Shown piece by piece: positions 1-9,535 of a DNA stretch of 32,716 nucleotides. Numbering within the stretch: position 1 is the stretch's first letter; every line of letters starts with the position of its first letter. The position numbers were made by a program, and so were the translations under genes. Source of the stretch: Microbacteriaceae bacterium (GTDB lineage Bacteria; Actinomycetota; Actinomycetes; Actinomycetales; Microbacteriaceae); contig JAUZGC010000197.1 in the NCBI GenBank assembly GCA_030840105.1, positions 1 to 32,716 on the forward strand. The letters run 5' to 3'. The notes under the pieces were generated by a model. That model was given only the letters and a program-made list of their open reading frames with translations, did no database searches and was not told where the DNA came from.

Positions 1-275
1 CGATCGAGAATGCCGGCGCGATCTTCATCGGCCCGCACTCCCCGGTGAGCCTCGGCGATTACCTCGCCGGCTCGAACCACGTGCTGCCGACGGGTGGCCA
101 GGCGCGTTTCTCGTCCGGGCTGGGTGCGTACACGTTCCTCCGCCCGCAGCAGATCATCCGCTACGATCGTGACGCGCTTGGCGCGGTCGCGAAGCGGATC
201 GTCGCCCTCTCCGAGGCGGAGGATCTGCCGGCCCACGGCGACGCCGTCACGGCGAGATTCGCCCGGAATCCGTAA
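1..275 (+). CDS. hisD: Histidinol dehydrogenase, C-terminal part (5' truncated by window edge)
   Basis: Frame reads [40 protein letters not shown]..., the characteristic HisD C-terminal region; stop at 273-275. Confidence 0.93.
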   Translation, partial: IENAGAIFIGPHSPVSLGDYLAGSNHVLPTGGQARFSSGLGAYTFLRPQQIIRYDRDALGAVAKRIVALSEAEDLPAHGDAVTARFARNP

Positions 276-313
276 ATAACGCCGCGCGTAGCATGGTCGG
301 ATAGTCTTCCAGC

Positions 314-787
314 ATGTTCTGCCCATTCTGTCGTCACCCTGACTCCCGCGTCATCGACTCACGGACGAGCGATGACGGCCTGTCGATTCGTCGACGGCGC
401 CAGTGCCCGGAGTGCGGGCGGCGATTCAGCACGACGGAGACCGCGAGCCTCAACGTGATCAAGCGAAGCGGAGTTGCCGAGTCGTTCAGCCGGGAGAAGA
501 TCGTGAGCGGCGTGCGCAAGGCATGCCAGGGCCGGCCGGTGACCGATTCGGACCTCGCGATCCTTGCCCAGAAGGTCGAGGAGACGATCCGTTCGACGGG
601 CGCGTCACAGATCGATGCCAATGACATCGGCCTCGCCATCCTGGCGCCGCTTCGTGAGCTGGACGAGGTCGCCTACCTGCGCTTTGCGAGCGTGTACCAG
701 GCGTTCGACTCGCTCGATGACTTCGAGGATGCGATCAGCCAGCTTCGTGTCGAGCACCACCCGGCGCGCAGTACACCTGCGGACTAA
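314..787 (+). CDS. nrdR: Transcriptional repressor NrdR (Zn ribbon plus ATP-cone)
   Basis: [42 protein letters not shown] zinc ribbon followed by ATP-cone. Confidence 0.97.
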   Translation: MFCPFCRHPDSRVIDSRTSDDGLSIRRRRQCPECGRRFSTTETASLNVIKRSGVAESFSREKIVSGVRKACQGRPVTDSDLAILAQKVEETIRSTGASQIDANDIGLAILAPLRELDEVAYLRFASVYQAFDSLDDFEDAISQLRVEHHPARSTPAD

Positions 788-823
788 GCGGCCGACGCCC
801 ACTGCCGGTAATCTTGCACCGGC

Positions 824-1861
824 ATGTATCGCACTCTCTTCTCCCTCGTCCTGTCCAAACTCGACCCCGAGCGGGCTCACCATTTGGCGTTCGCGTTCAT
901 CCGCGCGCTGCCGACGCTGGGGATCGGCCGCCTCGCGCGCCTGGCGACCCGGCCCAGGGCAGACCTCTCGGTTCGCACCCTTGGCCTCAGGTTCGACTCG
1001 CCGTTCGGCGTCGCGGCCGGCTTCGACAAGGACGGCAAAGGCGTGTTGGGCCTCGGCCAGCTCGGCTTCAGCCATGTCGAGGTTGGCACGCTCACGGCCA
1101 TCGCGCAGCCGGGCAACGAGCGTCCGCGACTGTTCCGGCTCATCCCGGATCGCGCCGTCGTCAACCGGATGGGCTTCAACAACGGGGGAGCGGATGTCGC
1201 AGCCGAGCGACTGCGTCACATTGCCGGCCGCACAAACCGACCCGTGCTCGGCGTGAACATCGGCAAGAGCCGTGTCGTCGCCGTCGAGGATGCCACGGCC
1301 GACTATCTCGCGAGTGCAACGACCCTCGCTCCCGTCGCCGACTATCTCGTGGTCAATGTCAGCTCACCGAACACGCCTGGGCTGCGCGGACTGCAGGAAC
1401 TCGACATGCTCGCGCCCCTGCTGGAGGCGGTCAAGGGTGTTGCCGGAGCGGTGCCCCTGCTCGTGAAGATCGCCCCTGACCTCACCGACGACGAGGTCAC
1501 GCGAATCGCCGAACTGGTCGTGCGCATCGGTCTGGACGGCATCATCGCGACCAACACCACGATCTCCCGCGACGGGCTTCGGACGGATCGGGCGATCGTC
1601 GAAGCGGCGGGTGCTGGCGGGCTCTCCGGCGCGCCGCTCGCGGCCCGCTCGCTCGAGGTGCTGCGCCTGATCCGCTCGATCGTTCCGGCCGACTTGTGCG
1701 TGATCTCGGTTGGCGGGATCGAGACGGCGGCGGATGTCGCGGAACGCCTCGCCGCTGGCGCCACGCTCGTGCAGGGCTACACGGGCTTCATCTACCGCGG
1801 TCCACTGTGGGCGCGCGAGATCAACCGCGGCCTCGCGAAACTGCGTCGCGCGGCGTCGTAG
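824..1861 (+). CDS. pyrD: Quinone-dependent dihydroorotate dehydrogenase
   Basis: 345 aa with GVAAGFDKDG, NVSSPNTPGLR, VKIAPDLTD, SVGGIETAADVAERLAAGATLVQGYTGFIY. Confidence 0.96.
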   Translation: MYRTLFSLVLSKLDPERAHHLAFAFIRALPTLGIGRLARLATRPRADLSVRTLGLRFDSPFGVAAGFDKDGKGVLGLGQLGFSHVEVGTLTAIAQPGNERPRLFRLIPDRAVVNRMGFNNGGADVAAERLRHIAGRTNRPVLGVNIGKSRVVAVEDATADYLASATTLAPVADYLVVNVSSPNTPGLRGLQELDMLAPLLEAVKGVAGAVPLLVKIAPDLTDDEVTRIAELVVRIGLDGIIATNTTISRDGLRTDRAIVEAAGAGGLSGAPLAARSLEVLRLIRSIVPADLCVISVGGIETAADVAERLAAGATLVQGYTGFIYRGPLWAREINRGLAKLRRAAS

Positions 1862-1872
1862 GAGTTCCGGCC

Positions 1873-2826
1873 CTATTCCTCTGGGGTGCCCTGGTGGAAT
1901 CGCAGGCGCCATCTGTTGTTCACCCGCACCCAGAGAGAGCTGCGCAGGGTGCCGCCTCGCGCATCCGTCGTGCGTGCGGTGAGCAGAATCGCATCCGACG
2001 AGATGGTTTCGGTGCCGAGCAGCTCGAATTCGACGCTGCGGGGCTCCTCGCTCGCAAGGGCCTGCACGATCGCGTCGTGGCCCCAGAGGCGCCCTGACCG
2101 GCCGATCTCCTCGAAGTCCGGATGCAGGATAGCGGCAACGCGGGACGCATCGGCCCGTACTCCGGGCTCCACCAGTTCGCGTTCCAGTCGAGCGACGACC
2201 TCGGTGTCGGTCTCGTCGGCGACGAGCTCCTCGCCGAACAGGTCGAGCTCGACGCTTTGGGCCGGTTCGCGCGCCGGTGTGATCTCCTGCACCTCGCCGG
2301 TCTGCTCGCCGGTCGCGACCCCGCCGGTCGCGACCCCGCCCGTCGCCACCTCAGCTACGGCAGCGCCAGGCCAACCAGGTCCGATCGGAATGGGCTCGCC
2401 CTTCTGATAGGCGGTCGCCACGGCGCGCGCACGCACATCCGCCGCTTCATTCAGCTCGTGTCCGGCGTGCCCCTTGACCCATTCGAACACATACTGGCGG
2501 CCCTGCGTCGCACGATCGAGTCGCTCCAACAGCTCGCGGTTCAGCACGGGGGAGCCGTCGGCTTTGCGCCAGCCCTTGCGCTTCCAGCCCGGCATCCATT
2601 TGGTCACCGCGTTGATGACGTATTGACTGTCGCACAGGATGCGGAGGTCATCGTCGAGGTGCGCGGTGGAATCGAGCAGGTCGATGACGGCCATCAGTTC
2701 GCCCTGATTGTTGGTGCCGTGCGGCCAGCCGCCCGCGGCCCAGTGGCCGTCATCGACGTACCACGCCCAGCCCGCTGGACCGGGGTTGCCCAGCGCGGAA
2801 CCGTCTGCAGCGGCGACGATCGTCAC
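1873..2826 (-). CDS. Ribonuclease HI with C-terminal DUF4440/NTF2-like domain
   Basis: GTG start at 2826 chosen over the 382-aa ORF start. RNase HI catalytic D-E-D-D present (AAADGSALGNPG, NNQGELMAV, LCDSQYV, WVKGHAGHELNEAAD). C-terminus reads RVAAILHPDFEEIGRSGRLWGHDAIVQAL... (DUF4440-like). Confidence 0.88.
   Translation of the reverse strand: MTIVAAADGSALGNPGPAGWAWYVDDGHWAAGGWPHGTNNQGELMAVIDLLDSTAHLDDDLRILCDSQYVINAVTKWMPGWKRKGWRKADGSPVLNRELLERLDRATQGRQYVFEWVKGHAGHELNEAADVRARAVATAYQKGEPIPIGPGWPGAAVAEVATGGVATGGVATGEQTGEVQEITPAREPAQSVELDLFGEELVADETDTEVVARLERELVEPGVRADASRVAAILHPDFEEIGRSGRLWGHDAIVQALASEEPRSVEFELLGTETISSDAILLTARTTDARGGTLRSSLWVRVNNRWRLRFHQGTPEE
2308..2352 (-). repeat. Three 15-bp in-frame tandem repeats in the RNase H linker
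   Basis: GCCGGTCGCGACCCC x2 (2308-2322, 2323-2337) plus GCCCGTCGCCACCTC (2338-2352); protein VATGGVATGGVATG. Confidence 0.88.
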
Positions 2827-2828
2827 GG

Positions 2829-3434
2829 CTACTGGGGGAACTGTCTGCGCTTGACCTGCGGCTTGGGCAGGCGGATGACGCGCAACTGAAGCGCGCGCAT
2901 GCCCGCGTACCAGCGCACGCCCTTCTCGACCTTGTCCGCCCCGTACTTGGCCGCGAGCTTCCTGCGCACGGTGAAACCGAGGAGCACGCAATCGAGGATC
3001 GCGATGATGAAGAACACCCACAGGGCGATGGTGCCGTAGAACTGCACTTCGGGCTGAGGAAACAGCGTGAGGACGAGCACCAGCACCACGACCGGGATCA
3101 TGTACTCGCCGATGTTGTACCGCGCGTCGACGTAGTCGCGCACGAAGCGGCGCTGCGGCCCACGGTCGCGCACGGTCAGGTAGCGGTCATCGCCGGCGGC
3201 CATGCCGACGCGGGCGCGCTCGCGTGCTTCGGTTGCCTTCGCGCGGGACTGGCGGGCCGCTTCCTTGCGGTCATTCGGCACGAGTGGGCGTTTGCGCGCG
3301 GCTTCGCGTTCCTTGCGGGTTGGAGTCCGCTGTCCCTTGCCGCTGGCGATGCGTGCCGCGGATTGCTCGGCGGTCTCGATCACAGGGTTTGCGTCGGACG
3401 CTGAAGGGTCCGGAGTCGTTGGTCGTTTCGCCAC
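2829..3434 (-). CDS. DUF3043 family membrane protein
   Basis: 201 aa; charged N-terminus, RDRGPQRRFVRDYVDARYNIGEYMIPVVVLVLVL, two hydrophobic segments. Confidence 0.85.
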   Translation of the reverse strand: MAKRPTTPDPSASDANPVIETAEQSAARIASGKGQRTPTRKEREAARKRPLVPNDRKEAARQSRAKATEARERARVGMAAGDDRYLTVRDRGPQRRFVRDYVDARYNIGEYMIPVVVLVLVLTLFPQPEVQFYGTIALWVFFIIAILDCVLLGFTVRRKLAAKYGADKVEKGVRWYAGMRALQLRVIRLPKPQVKRRQFPQ

Positions 3435-3473
3435 AATAAAGTCCTCGATCGTTGTCGCCTTAAGATTACCCGT

Positions 3474-4925
3474 ATGGGAAACCCAGAGCAGACCGTAGAC
3501 CAGACCGTCCAGGCGAGCGCGGGCGCATCCTCTCGCACTGCGGATGCCGAGCAGAAGCTCCGTCTCGTCGTGCAGGAGTCGCTTCCCGCCACGATCGCGG
3601 ATCTCAGCAATCTGGTGCGCATACCATCGGTGTCTTCACTCGATCCGGCCAGCGTGGCAGCCAGTGCGGATGCCGTCGCGGCACTCCTGCGCGAGACCGG
3701 AGTCTTCGACAGCGTGAGTATTGCGCAGGCGCCCATCGGCGACGGGCCGAAGCTCGGCCAGCCGGCCGTGCTCGCCACCCGCGCCGCCCGGAATGGTCGG
3801 CCGACTGTGTTGCTCTATGCGCACCACGATGTGCAGCCGCAGGGCAAGGACGAGGACTGGGATTCCGTACCCTTCGAACCCACCATGCGCGGGGACCGTC
3901 TTTACGGACGCGGCGCCGCGGATGACAAGGCGGGCGTCATGGCGCACGTCGCGTCCGTGCGCGCGCTCAGCGCCACGTTCGGAGACGACATCGAACTCGG
4001 GCTGGCCGTCTTCATCGAAGGGGAGGAGGAGATCGGTTCGCCATCCTTCGCCAACTTCCTTGAACTCAACCGTGACACCCTGGCGGCCGATGTGATCGTC
4101 GTGGCCGACTCAGACAACTGGGATATCGACACGCCATCACTCACGGTCGGGCTGCGCGGCAACGTGACATTCAAGCTCACGGTTCGGACGCTCGAACACG
4201 CTTCCCATTCCGGAATGTTCGGCGGTGCCGTACCCGATGCCATGCTCGCCATGATCCGCCTGCTCGCGACGCTGCACGCCGCCGATGGCTCGGTCGCCGT
4301 GGCAGGGCTCACGGAGCACGCCGGCGAGACCCCGGCGCGCGACGAGGAGACGCTGCGGCACGAGGCCGCCATGCTCGACGGGGTCACCTCCATCGGCTCT
4401 GGACCGATCCTCGGGCGGATCTGGTCGAAGCCGGCCATCACCGTCACCGGAATAGATGCACCGAGCGTGGCGAACGCATCCAACACGCTCGCACCGTCCG
4501 TAGCGGTGCGTATCAGCGCGCGAATCGCCCCCGGCCAGTCCGCCGCGGACGCCTTCGTCGCCATCGAACGCCACATTCGTGGGAACGCGCCATTCGGTGC
4601 CCACATCGAGATCGACGATGTCGACACTGGCGACCCGTTCCTCGTCGACACGAGCGGCTGGGCCGTCGCGGAAGCGAAGCGAGCCATGGCCGATTCCTGG
4701 GGGGCTGACGCGGTCGAGACGGGGGTTGGTGGCTCCATCCCGTTCATCGCGGACCTGGTGCGGGTTTTCCCGGAGGCACAGATTCTCGTCACCGGCGTCG
4801 AGGACCCGGATTCGCGTGCGCACAGCCCCAACGAGTCCCTGCACCTCGGTGTCTTCAAGCGGGCCATCCTGACCGAGGCGATCCTTCTCGCGCGCCTGAA
4901 CGGGCGGGGCTCCGTCAGCGCGTAG
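3474..4925 (+). CDS. M20 family metallopeptidase (dipeptidase)
   Basis: 483 aa; LLYAHHDVQP, GRGAADDKAGVMAHV, EGEEEIGSPSF metal-binding motifs. Confidence 0.93.
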   Translation: MGNPEQTVDQTVQASAGASSRTADAEQKLRLVVQESLPATIADLSNLVRIPSVSSLDPASVAASADAVAALLRETGVFDSVSIAQAPIGDGPKLGQPAVLATRAARNGRPTVLLYAHHDVQPQGKDEDWDSVPFEPTMRGDRLYGRGAADDKAGVMAHVASVRALSATFGDDIELGLAVFIEGEEEIGSPSFANFLELNRDTLAADVIVVADSDNWDIDTPSLTVGLRGNVTFKLTVRTLEHASHSGMFGGAVPDAMLAMIRLLATLHAADGSVAVAGLTEHAGETPARDEETLRHEAAMLDGVTSIGSGPILGRIWSKPAITVTGIDAPSVANASNTLAPSVAVRISARIAPGQSAADAFVAIERHIRGNAPFGAHIEIDDVDTGDPFLVDTSGWAVAEAKRAMADSWGADAVETGVGGSIPFIADLVRVFPEAQILVTGVEDPDSRAHSPNESLHLGVFKRAILTEAILLARLNGRGSVSA

Positions 4926-5025
4926 GACGCATGCGCCAGGACTCGGGGAGTTCCGGGTTTTCGGACGTACAATCGATCGAGCAGCTTTAGGAACCACTTC
5001 GGTGGAACTCACAATGAGGAGCATC

Positions 5026-5382
5026 ATGACGGACACGACACTGACCGAGACCAGGGCCCATGGCGTCGGACTGACGGACACTGCGGCGAACAAGGTCAAG
5101 AGCCTCCTGGCCCAGGAAGGTCGCGACGACCTGCGCCTGCGCGTTGCCGTTCAGCCCGGCGGATGCTCCGGCCTGATCTACCAGCTCTACTTCGATGAGC
5201 GCATGCTCGACGGTGACACGGCTGTCGACTTCGACGGTGTGGAGGTCGTCGTGGACAAGATGAGCGTCCCCTATCTCGAGGGCGCGAACATCGATTTTGA
5301 GGACACCATCCAGAAGCAGGGCTTCACGATCGACAACCCGAATGCGGGCGGAAGCTGCGCGTGTGGGGACTCGTTCCACTAA
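5026..5382 (+). CDS. erpA: A-type iron-sulfur cluster carrier/insertion protein (ErpA/IscA-like)
   Basis: GGCSGLIYQLYFD ... GGSCACGDSFH conserved Cys pattern; ATG at 5026 preceded by AGGAG. Confidence 0.93.
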   Translation: MTDTTLTETRAHGVGLTDTAANKVKSLLAQEGRDDLRLRVAVQPGGCSGLIYQLYFDERMLDGDTAVDFDGVEVVVDKMSVPYLEGANIDFEDTIQKQGFTIDNPNAGGSCACGDSFH

Positions 5383-5401
5383 GCGCACCACAGTCAATTG
5401 C

Positions 5402-5431
5402 CAACAGGCCGTCCTCCGGGGCGGCCTGTTG
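5402..5431 (+). terminator. Putative intrinsic terminator/stem-loop downstream of erpA
   Basis: Perfect 10-bp inverted repeat CAACAGGCCG (5402-5411) / CGGCCTGTTG (5422-5431) in the erpA-ctaC intergenic region; no strong T-tract. Confidence 0.65.
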
Positions 5432-5522
5432 TGGTTCGTACCGGTGTGCGTCTCGGAGTAGGCTAGACCCGGTCAATTACAGTTCCATGTGAACTGTTCA
5501 TGAGTCTCTCGAAAGGTCACCG

Positions 5523-6404
5523 GTGCGCCATAACCGCCGTCTCCGATGGGCTGCAATTCCGATCGCAGCGACACTCGCGCTCATTCTCGCAGGGTGCACG
5601 CCGGCCCAGCTAAACGGATTCCTTCCTGGGTTCGTCCCGGGCGAGCCGCCCGTGACGAACAACACGCAGCGCGTGTCCGGGCTGTGGGTGACGTCCTGGA
5701 TCGTCCTCCTTGTCGTGGGCTGCATCGTCTGGGGACTCATCATCTGGACGGTCATCGTGTACCGCCGCCGCAAGGGCCAGACCGGCCTGCCGCCGCAGCT
5801 GCGCTACAACATGCCGATCGAGATCTTCTACACGATCGTCCCGCTCATCCTCGTTCTCGGCTTCTTCGCGTTCACCGCGCGGGACCAGGACGCGATCGAG
5901 CAGCCATACGCCAACCCCGATCTCAAGGTCCAGGTCTACGGCAAGCAGTGGGCGTGGGACTTCAACTACACCAGCGACAACACCTACGACCCGGGCGTCC
6001 AGGCCCAGCCGGTTCCCGGCTCGACCAACGGCGCGGTCCAGCAGTCAACGATCCCCACGCTGTACTTGCCCGTCAACAAGAAGGTCACGATCCAGCTGGA
6101 TTCGCGTGACGTGATCCACTCGTTCTGGGTTCCGGCCTTCCTCTACAAGAAGGACGTGATTCCGGGCAAGACGAACTACATGTACGTCACGCCCGAGCGA
6201 ATCGGCACCTACGTCGGCAAGTGCGCCGAGCTCTGCGGTGAATTCCACTCCGCGATGCTCTTCAACGTGAAGGTCGTCTCGGAAGCCGACTACCAGGCAC
6301 ACATCGCGTCCCTCAAGGCAGCCGGCTACAACGGCTCGCTCGACTCGACGTACAACCGCAATCAGAACCTCCCCGGTACGAGCGCACCGAAGAGCAACGG
6401 ATAG
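5523..6404 (+). CDS. ctaC: Cytochrome c oxidase subunit II (aa3-type)
   Basis: Lipobox [20 protein letters not shown], CuA site [17 protein letters not shown] start. Confidence 0.95.
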   Translation: MRHNRRLRWAAIPIAATLALILAGCTPAQLNGFLPGFVPGEPPVTNNTQRVSGLWVTSWIVLLVVGCIVWGLIIWTVIVYRRRKGQTGLPPQLRYNMPIEIFYTIVPLILVLGFFAFTARDQDAIEQPYANPDLKVQVYGKQWAWDFNYTSDNTYDPGVQAQPVPGSTNGAVQQSTIPTLYLPVNKKVTIQLDSRDVIHSFWVPAFLYKKDVIPGKTNYMYVTPERIGTYVGKCAELCGEFHSAMLFNVKVVSEADYQAHIASLKAAGYNGSLDSTYNRNQNLPGTSAPKSNG

Positions 6405-6414
6405 GGCACCACCA

Positions 6415-8175
6415 ATGACGACGACAACAGCACCCGCTCCCTCCACGGTCACGCTTCCACGGCCGGCTCAGACCTTTGGTGCGAGCAAGGTCGAGCGTAA
6501 GGGCAATATTCTGGTCAGCTGGATCACGTCCACCGACCACAAGACCATCGGGTACCTCTACCTGATCACCTCGTTCCTTTACTTCCTCATGGGTGGCGTG
6601 ATGGCTTTGGTCATCCGGGCCCAGCTGTTCGCGCCTGGCCTCACCGTGGTCCAGACGAAGGAGCAGTACAACCAGCTGTTCACGATGCACGGCACGATCA
6701 TGCTGCTCATGTTCGCGACACCACTCTTCGCCGGCTTCGTCAACGTGCTGATGCCGCTGCAGATCGGCGCCCCCGACGTCGCGTTCCCGCGTCTGAACGC
6801 GCTGGCCTACTGGTTCTACAGCTTCGGCAGCCTGATCGCCGTCGGCGGCTTCCTCACCCCGCAGGGTGCGGCATCCTTCGGCTGGTTCGCCTACGCGCCG
6901 CTGTCGAACACGACGTTCTCGCCCGGCGTCGGTGGCAACCTCTGGGTGCTCGGGCTTGGCCTCTCCGGATTCGGGACGATCCTGGGTGCCGTCAACTTCA
7001 TCACCACCATCATCACGATGCGCGCGCCGGGCATGACCATGTTCCGCATGCCGATCTTCACCTGGAACGCGCTCGTCACCTCGATCCTCGTGCTCATGGC
7101 CTTCCCGGTGCTCGCTGCCGCGCTCTTCGGCCTCGCAATCGACCGGGTGTTCGACGGCCACATCTACGACGCGGCCAACGGCGGAGTGCTGCTCTGGCAG
7201 CACATGTTCTGGTTCTTCGGTCACCCAGAGGTGTACATCATCGCGCTGCCGTTCTTCGGCATCGTCTCAGAGGTGTTCCCTGTCTTCAGCCGTAAGCCGA
7301 TCTTCGGATACAAGACGCTGATCTACGCCACGATCTCGATTGCTGCGCTGTCCGTGACGGTGTGGGCGCACCACATGTATGTGACCGGATCGGTGCTGCT
7401 GCCGTTCTTCTCGCTCATGACCATGCTCATCGCGGTGCCGACGGGTGTGAAGATCTTCAACTGGATCGGCACGATGTGGCGCGGTTCCGTCACATTCGAA
7501 GCCCCGATGCTCTGGGCGATCGGATTCCTGATCACATTCACCTTCGGCGGACTGACCGGCGTCATCCTCGCATCCCCGCCGCTCGACTTCCACGTCTCCG
7601 ACACGTACTTCGTCGTCGCCCACTTCCACTACGTGGTCTTCGGAACCGTCGTCTTCGCAATGTTCAGCGGGTTCTACTTCTGGTGGCCGAAGTGGACGGG
7701 CAAGATGCTCAACGACCGCCTGGGCAAGTGGCACTTCTGGCTGCTGTTCATCGGGTTCCACACGACCTTCCTCATTCAGCACTGGCTGGGCGTCATCGGC
7801 ATGCCGCGTCGTTACGCGACCTACCTGCCGGGCGACGGCTTCACCTGGATGAACCAGGTGTCGAGCATCGGTGCGGGAATCCTCGCCGTGTCGATGATCC
7901 CGTTCTTCCTGAACGTGTACCTCACGGCGAGGAACGCGCCCAAGGTCACGGTCAACGACCCATGGGGCTACGGCCGCTCGCTCGAGTGGGCGACCAGCTG
8001 CCCGCCGCCGCGTCACAACTTCACCTCGATTCCGCGCATCCGTAGCGAGTCTCCCGCGTTCGACCTCAACCACCCGGAGGCGGGAATCCCGATCGGCGTC
8101 GGGATCGGCAGTATCAACGCGAAGGATGCTCCGGACGCGCCCGTATTCGACCTATCCGACGAGAATGTGAAGTGA
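6415..8175 (+). CDS. ctaD: Cytochrome c oxidase subunit I
   Basis: 586 aa; [48 protein letters not shown]. Confidence 0.98.
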   Translation: MTTTTAPAPSTVTLPRPAQTFGASKVERKGNILVSWITSTDHKTIGYLYLITSFLYFLMGGVMALVIRAQLFAPGLTVVQTKEQYNQLFTMHGTIMLLMFATPLFAGFVNVLMPLQIGAPDVAFPRLNALAYWFYSFGSLIAVGGFLTPQGAASFGWFAYAPLSNTTFSPGVGGNLWVLGLGLSGFGTILGAVNFITTIITMRAPGMTMFRMPIFTWNALVTSILVLMAFPVLAAALFGLAIDRVFDGHIYDAANGGVLLWQHMFWFFGHPEVYIIALPFFGIVSEVFPVFSRKPIFGYKTLIYATISIAALSVTVWAHHMYVTGSVLLPFFSLMTMLIAVPTGVKIFNWIGTMWRGSVTFEAPMLWAIGFLITFTFGGLTGVILASPPLDFHVSDTYFVVAHFHYVVFGTVVFAMFSGFYFWWPKWTGKMLNDRLGKWHFWLLFIGFHTTFLIQHWLGVIGMPRRYATYLPGDGFTWMNQVSSIGAGILAVSMIPFFLNVYLTARNAPKVTVNDPWGYGRSLEWATSCPPPRHNFTSIPRIRSESPAFDLNHPEAGIPIGVGIGSINAKDAPDAPVFDLSDENVK

Positions 8176-8176
8176 C

Positions 8177-8593
8177 ATGAGAGCCAATGCAACCCTCTTC
8201 TGGATCCTCACGGTCTTCTTTGCCTTCTCCGCGGCGCTCTACACGGTCTGGAGCCTGATCTACTACGGCAAGATCGAGTGGGTCGGGTCGGTGGCCCTCA
8301 TGCTTTCGACCGTGCTCGGTGCGTTCCTCGCCTTCTACCTGGGTCGCTCGCATGCGTCGCAGGGCGGCGAACTACCCGAAGACCGTCTCGACGGTAACAT
8401 CGACGACGGCGACCCGGAGCTCGGGCACTTCAGCCCCTGGAGCTGGTGGCCGGTCATGCTCGGCGCCGGCGCCGCCCTCGTGATGCTCGGCATCGCCGTG
8501 GGCTTCTGGATCTGCTTCATCGGCCTCGCGTTCACGATCATCTGCCTCGTGGGCTGGACCTACGAGTACTACCGGGGCTACTTCGCGCGATAG
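8177..8593 (+). CDS. ctaF: Cytochrome c oxidase subunit IV (actinobacterial)
   Basis: 138 aa with N-terminal and C-terminal TM pairs directly after ctaD; typical actinobacterial CtaF sequence. Confidence 0.92.
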   Translation: MRANATLFWILTVFFAFSAALYTVWSLIYYGKIEWVGSVALMLSTVLGAFLAFYLGRSHASQGGELPEDRLDGNIDDGDPELGHFSPWSWWPVMLGAGAALVMLGIAVGFWICFIGLAFTIICLVGWTYEYYRGYFAR

Positions 8594-9531
8594 ACCTCGC
8601 GCCTGTGAAAGCGGAGAATATCGACGGATGCCGTCACGTTCCTGAACGTGGCGGCATTCTCGTCTGCGGCGGCGGTAGCGTGTTCTGTCACGTGATGCGC
8701 TGACGGCCCCATTGCCACGAGCTGGTCGGCCGTGCCTTCGCCAACCCGAATGGTGAACGTGATGTTCTCCTGTCGGTCACGAGCGAAATACGGCGCGATT
8801 GTCTCCGAGAGCTGCGCGGCCTTGTCTGCGGGTACATCGAGCATCCGGCCACCGTCACGAGGCGGTCCAGCGGCCCGGAGCTCGGCGAGGTGGCCGGCCG
8901 TCGGGACGACGACGAGCAGGACGCCGTCGGTCGCGAGCACACGGTGGAATTCGGGGACGTTCCTGGGCGCGAAGACGTTGAGAATGATGTCGACGGCGCC
9001 ATCGCGGATCGGCAGGGGCTGCCACGTGTCGGCCACGAGCCCGTCAACGCGCGCGTCACTGACTCCGGCTGTGCCCTGACTGCGGACGGCGCGACCGACG
9101 GCAGCGGGGGAGAGATCCATGGCGAGCCCCTGGCCGCCGACGGCCCCCAGAAGCTCGCGCAGGTAGTACCCGGTGCCGCAACCGGCATCGAGAATTCGTG
9201 GCCGCGCATCCGATCTGAAGGCGCGGGCCGATGTGCGTGCTGGCGCGCCCTGGTGCCCTGCTTCGGATGCCGATGCCGGCCGTGCGAGCTCGATGAGTAC
9301 GTCGACGATGGGGGAGTAGACCCCGCTCGCCAGGACCTGTGCTCGCGCGTCGAGCATCGCGGCGCTGTCGCCGACAACCTTGCTCGTCGAAGCGAGAAGC
9401 GAGACGTAGCCGCGCTTATTGACGTCGAAACGATGCCCAGCGTCACAGCCGACTACGAGCGGAGACACTGCCCGGAGCGTCCGAGAGCATGCCGGGCAAC
9501 GAAGCCACGCGGCAAGGCTCTCGGACGTCAC
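8578..9531 (-). CDS. SAM-dependent methyltransferase, 23S rRNA (guanine-N1)-methyltransferase-like (RlmA family)
   Basis: N-terminal zinc motif LRCPACSRTLR...GCDAGHRFDVNKRGYVSLL, SAM motif ILDAGCGTGYYLREL. Confidence 0.82.
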   Translation of the reverse strand: MTSESLAAWLRCPACSRTLRAVSPLVVGCDAGHRFDVNKRGYVSLLASTSKVVGDSAAMLDARAQVLASGVYSPIVDVLIELARPASASEAGHQGAPARTSARAFRSDARPRILDAGCGTGYYLRELLGAVGGQGLAMDLSPAAVGRAVRSQGTAGVSDARVDGLVADTWQPLPIRDGAVDIILNVFAPRNVPEFHRVLATDGVLLVVVPTAGHLAELRAAGPPRDGGRMLDVPADKAAQLSETIAPYFARDRQENITFTIRVGEGTADQLVAMGPSAHHVTEHATAAADENAATFRNVTASVDILRFHRREVYRAK

Positions 9532-9535
9532 CTGA

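Noticed and set aside
2829-3021. N-terminal extension of RNase H ORF (MGVLHHRDPRLRAPRF...)
   Set aside because: Overlaps the DUF3043 gene; homology begins at the GTG at 2826
6313-7224. 303-aa minus-strand acidic ORF antisense to ctaD
   Set aside because: Composition artefact of membrane-protein antisense; ctaD is unambiguous
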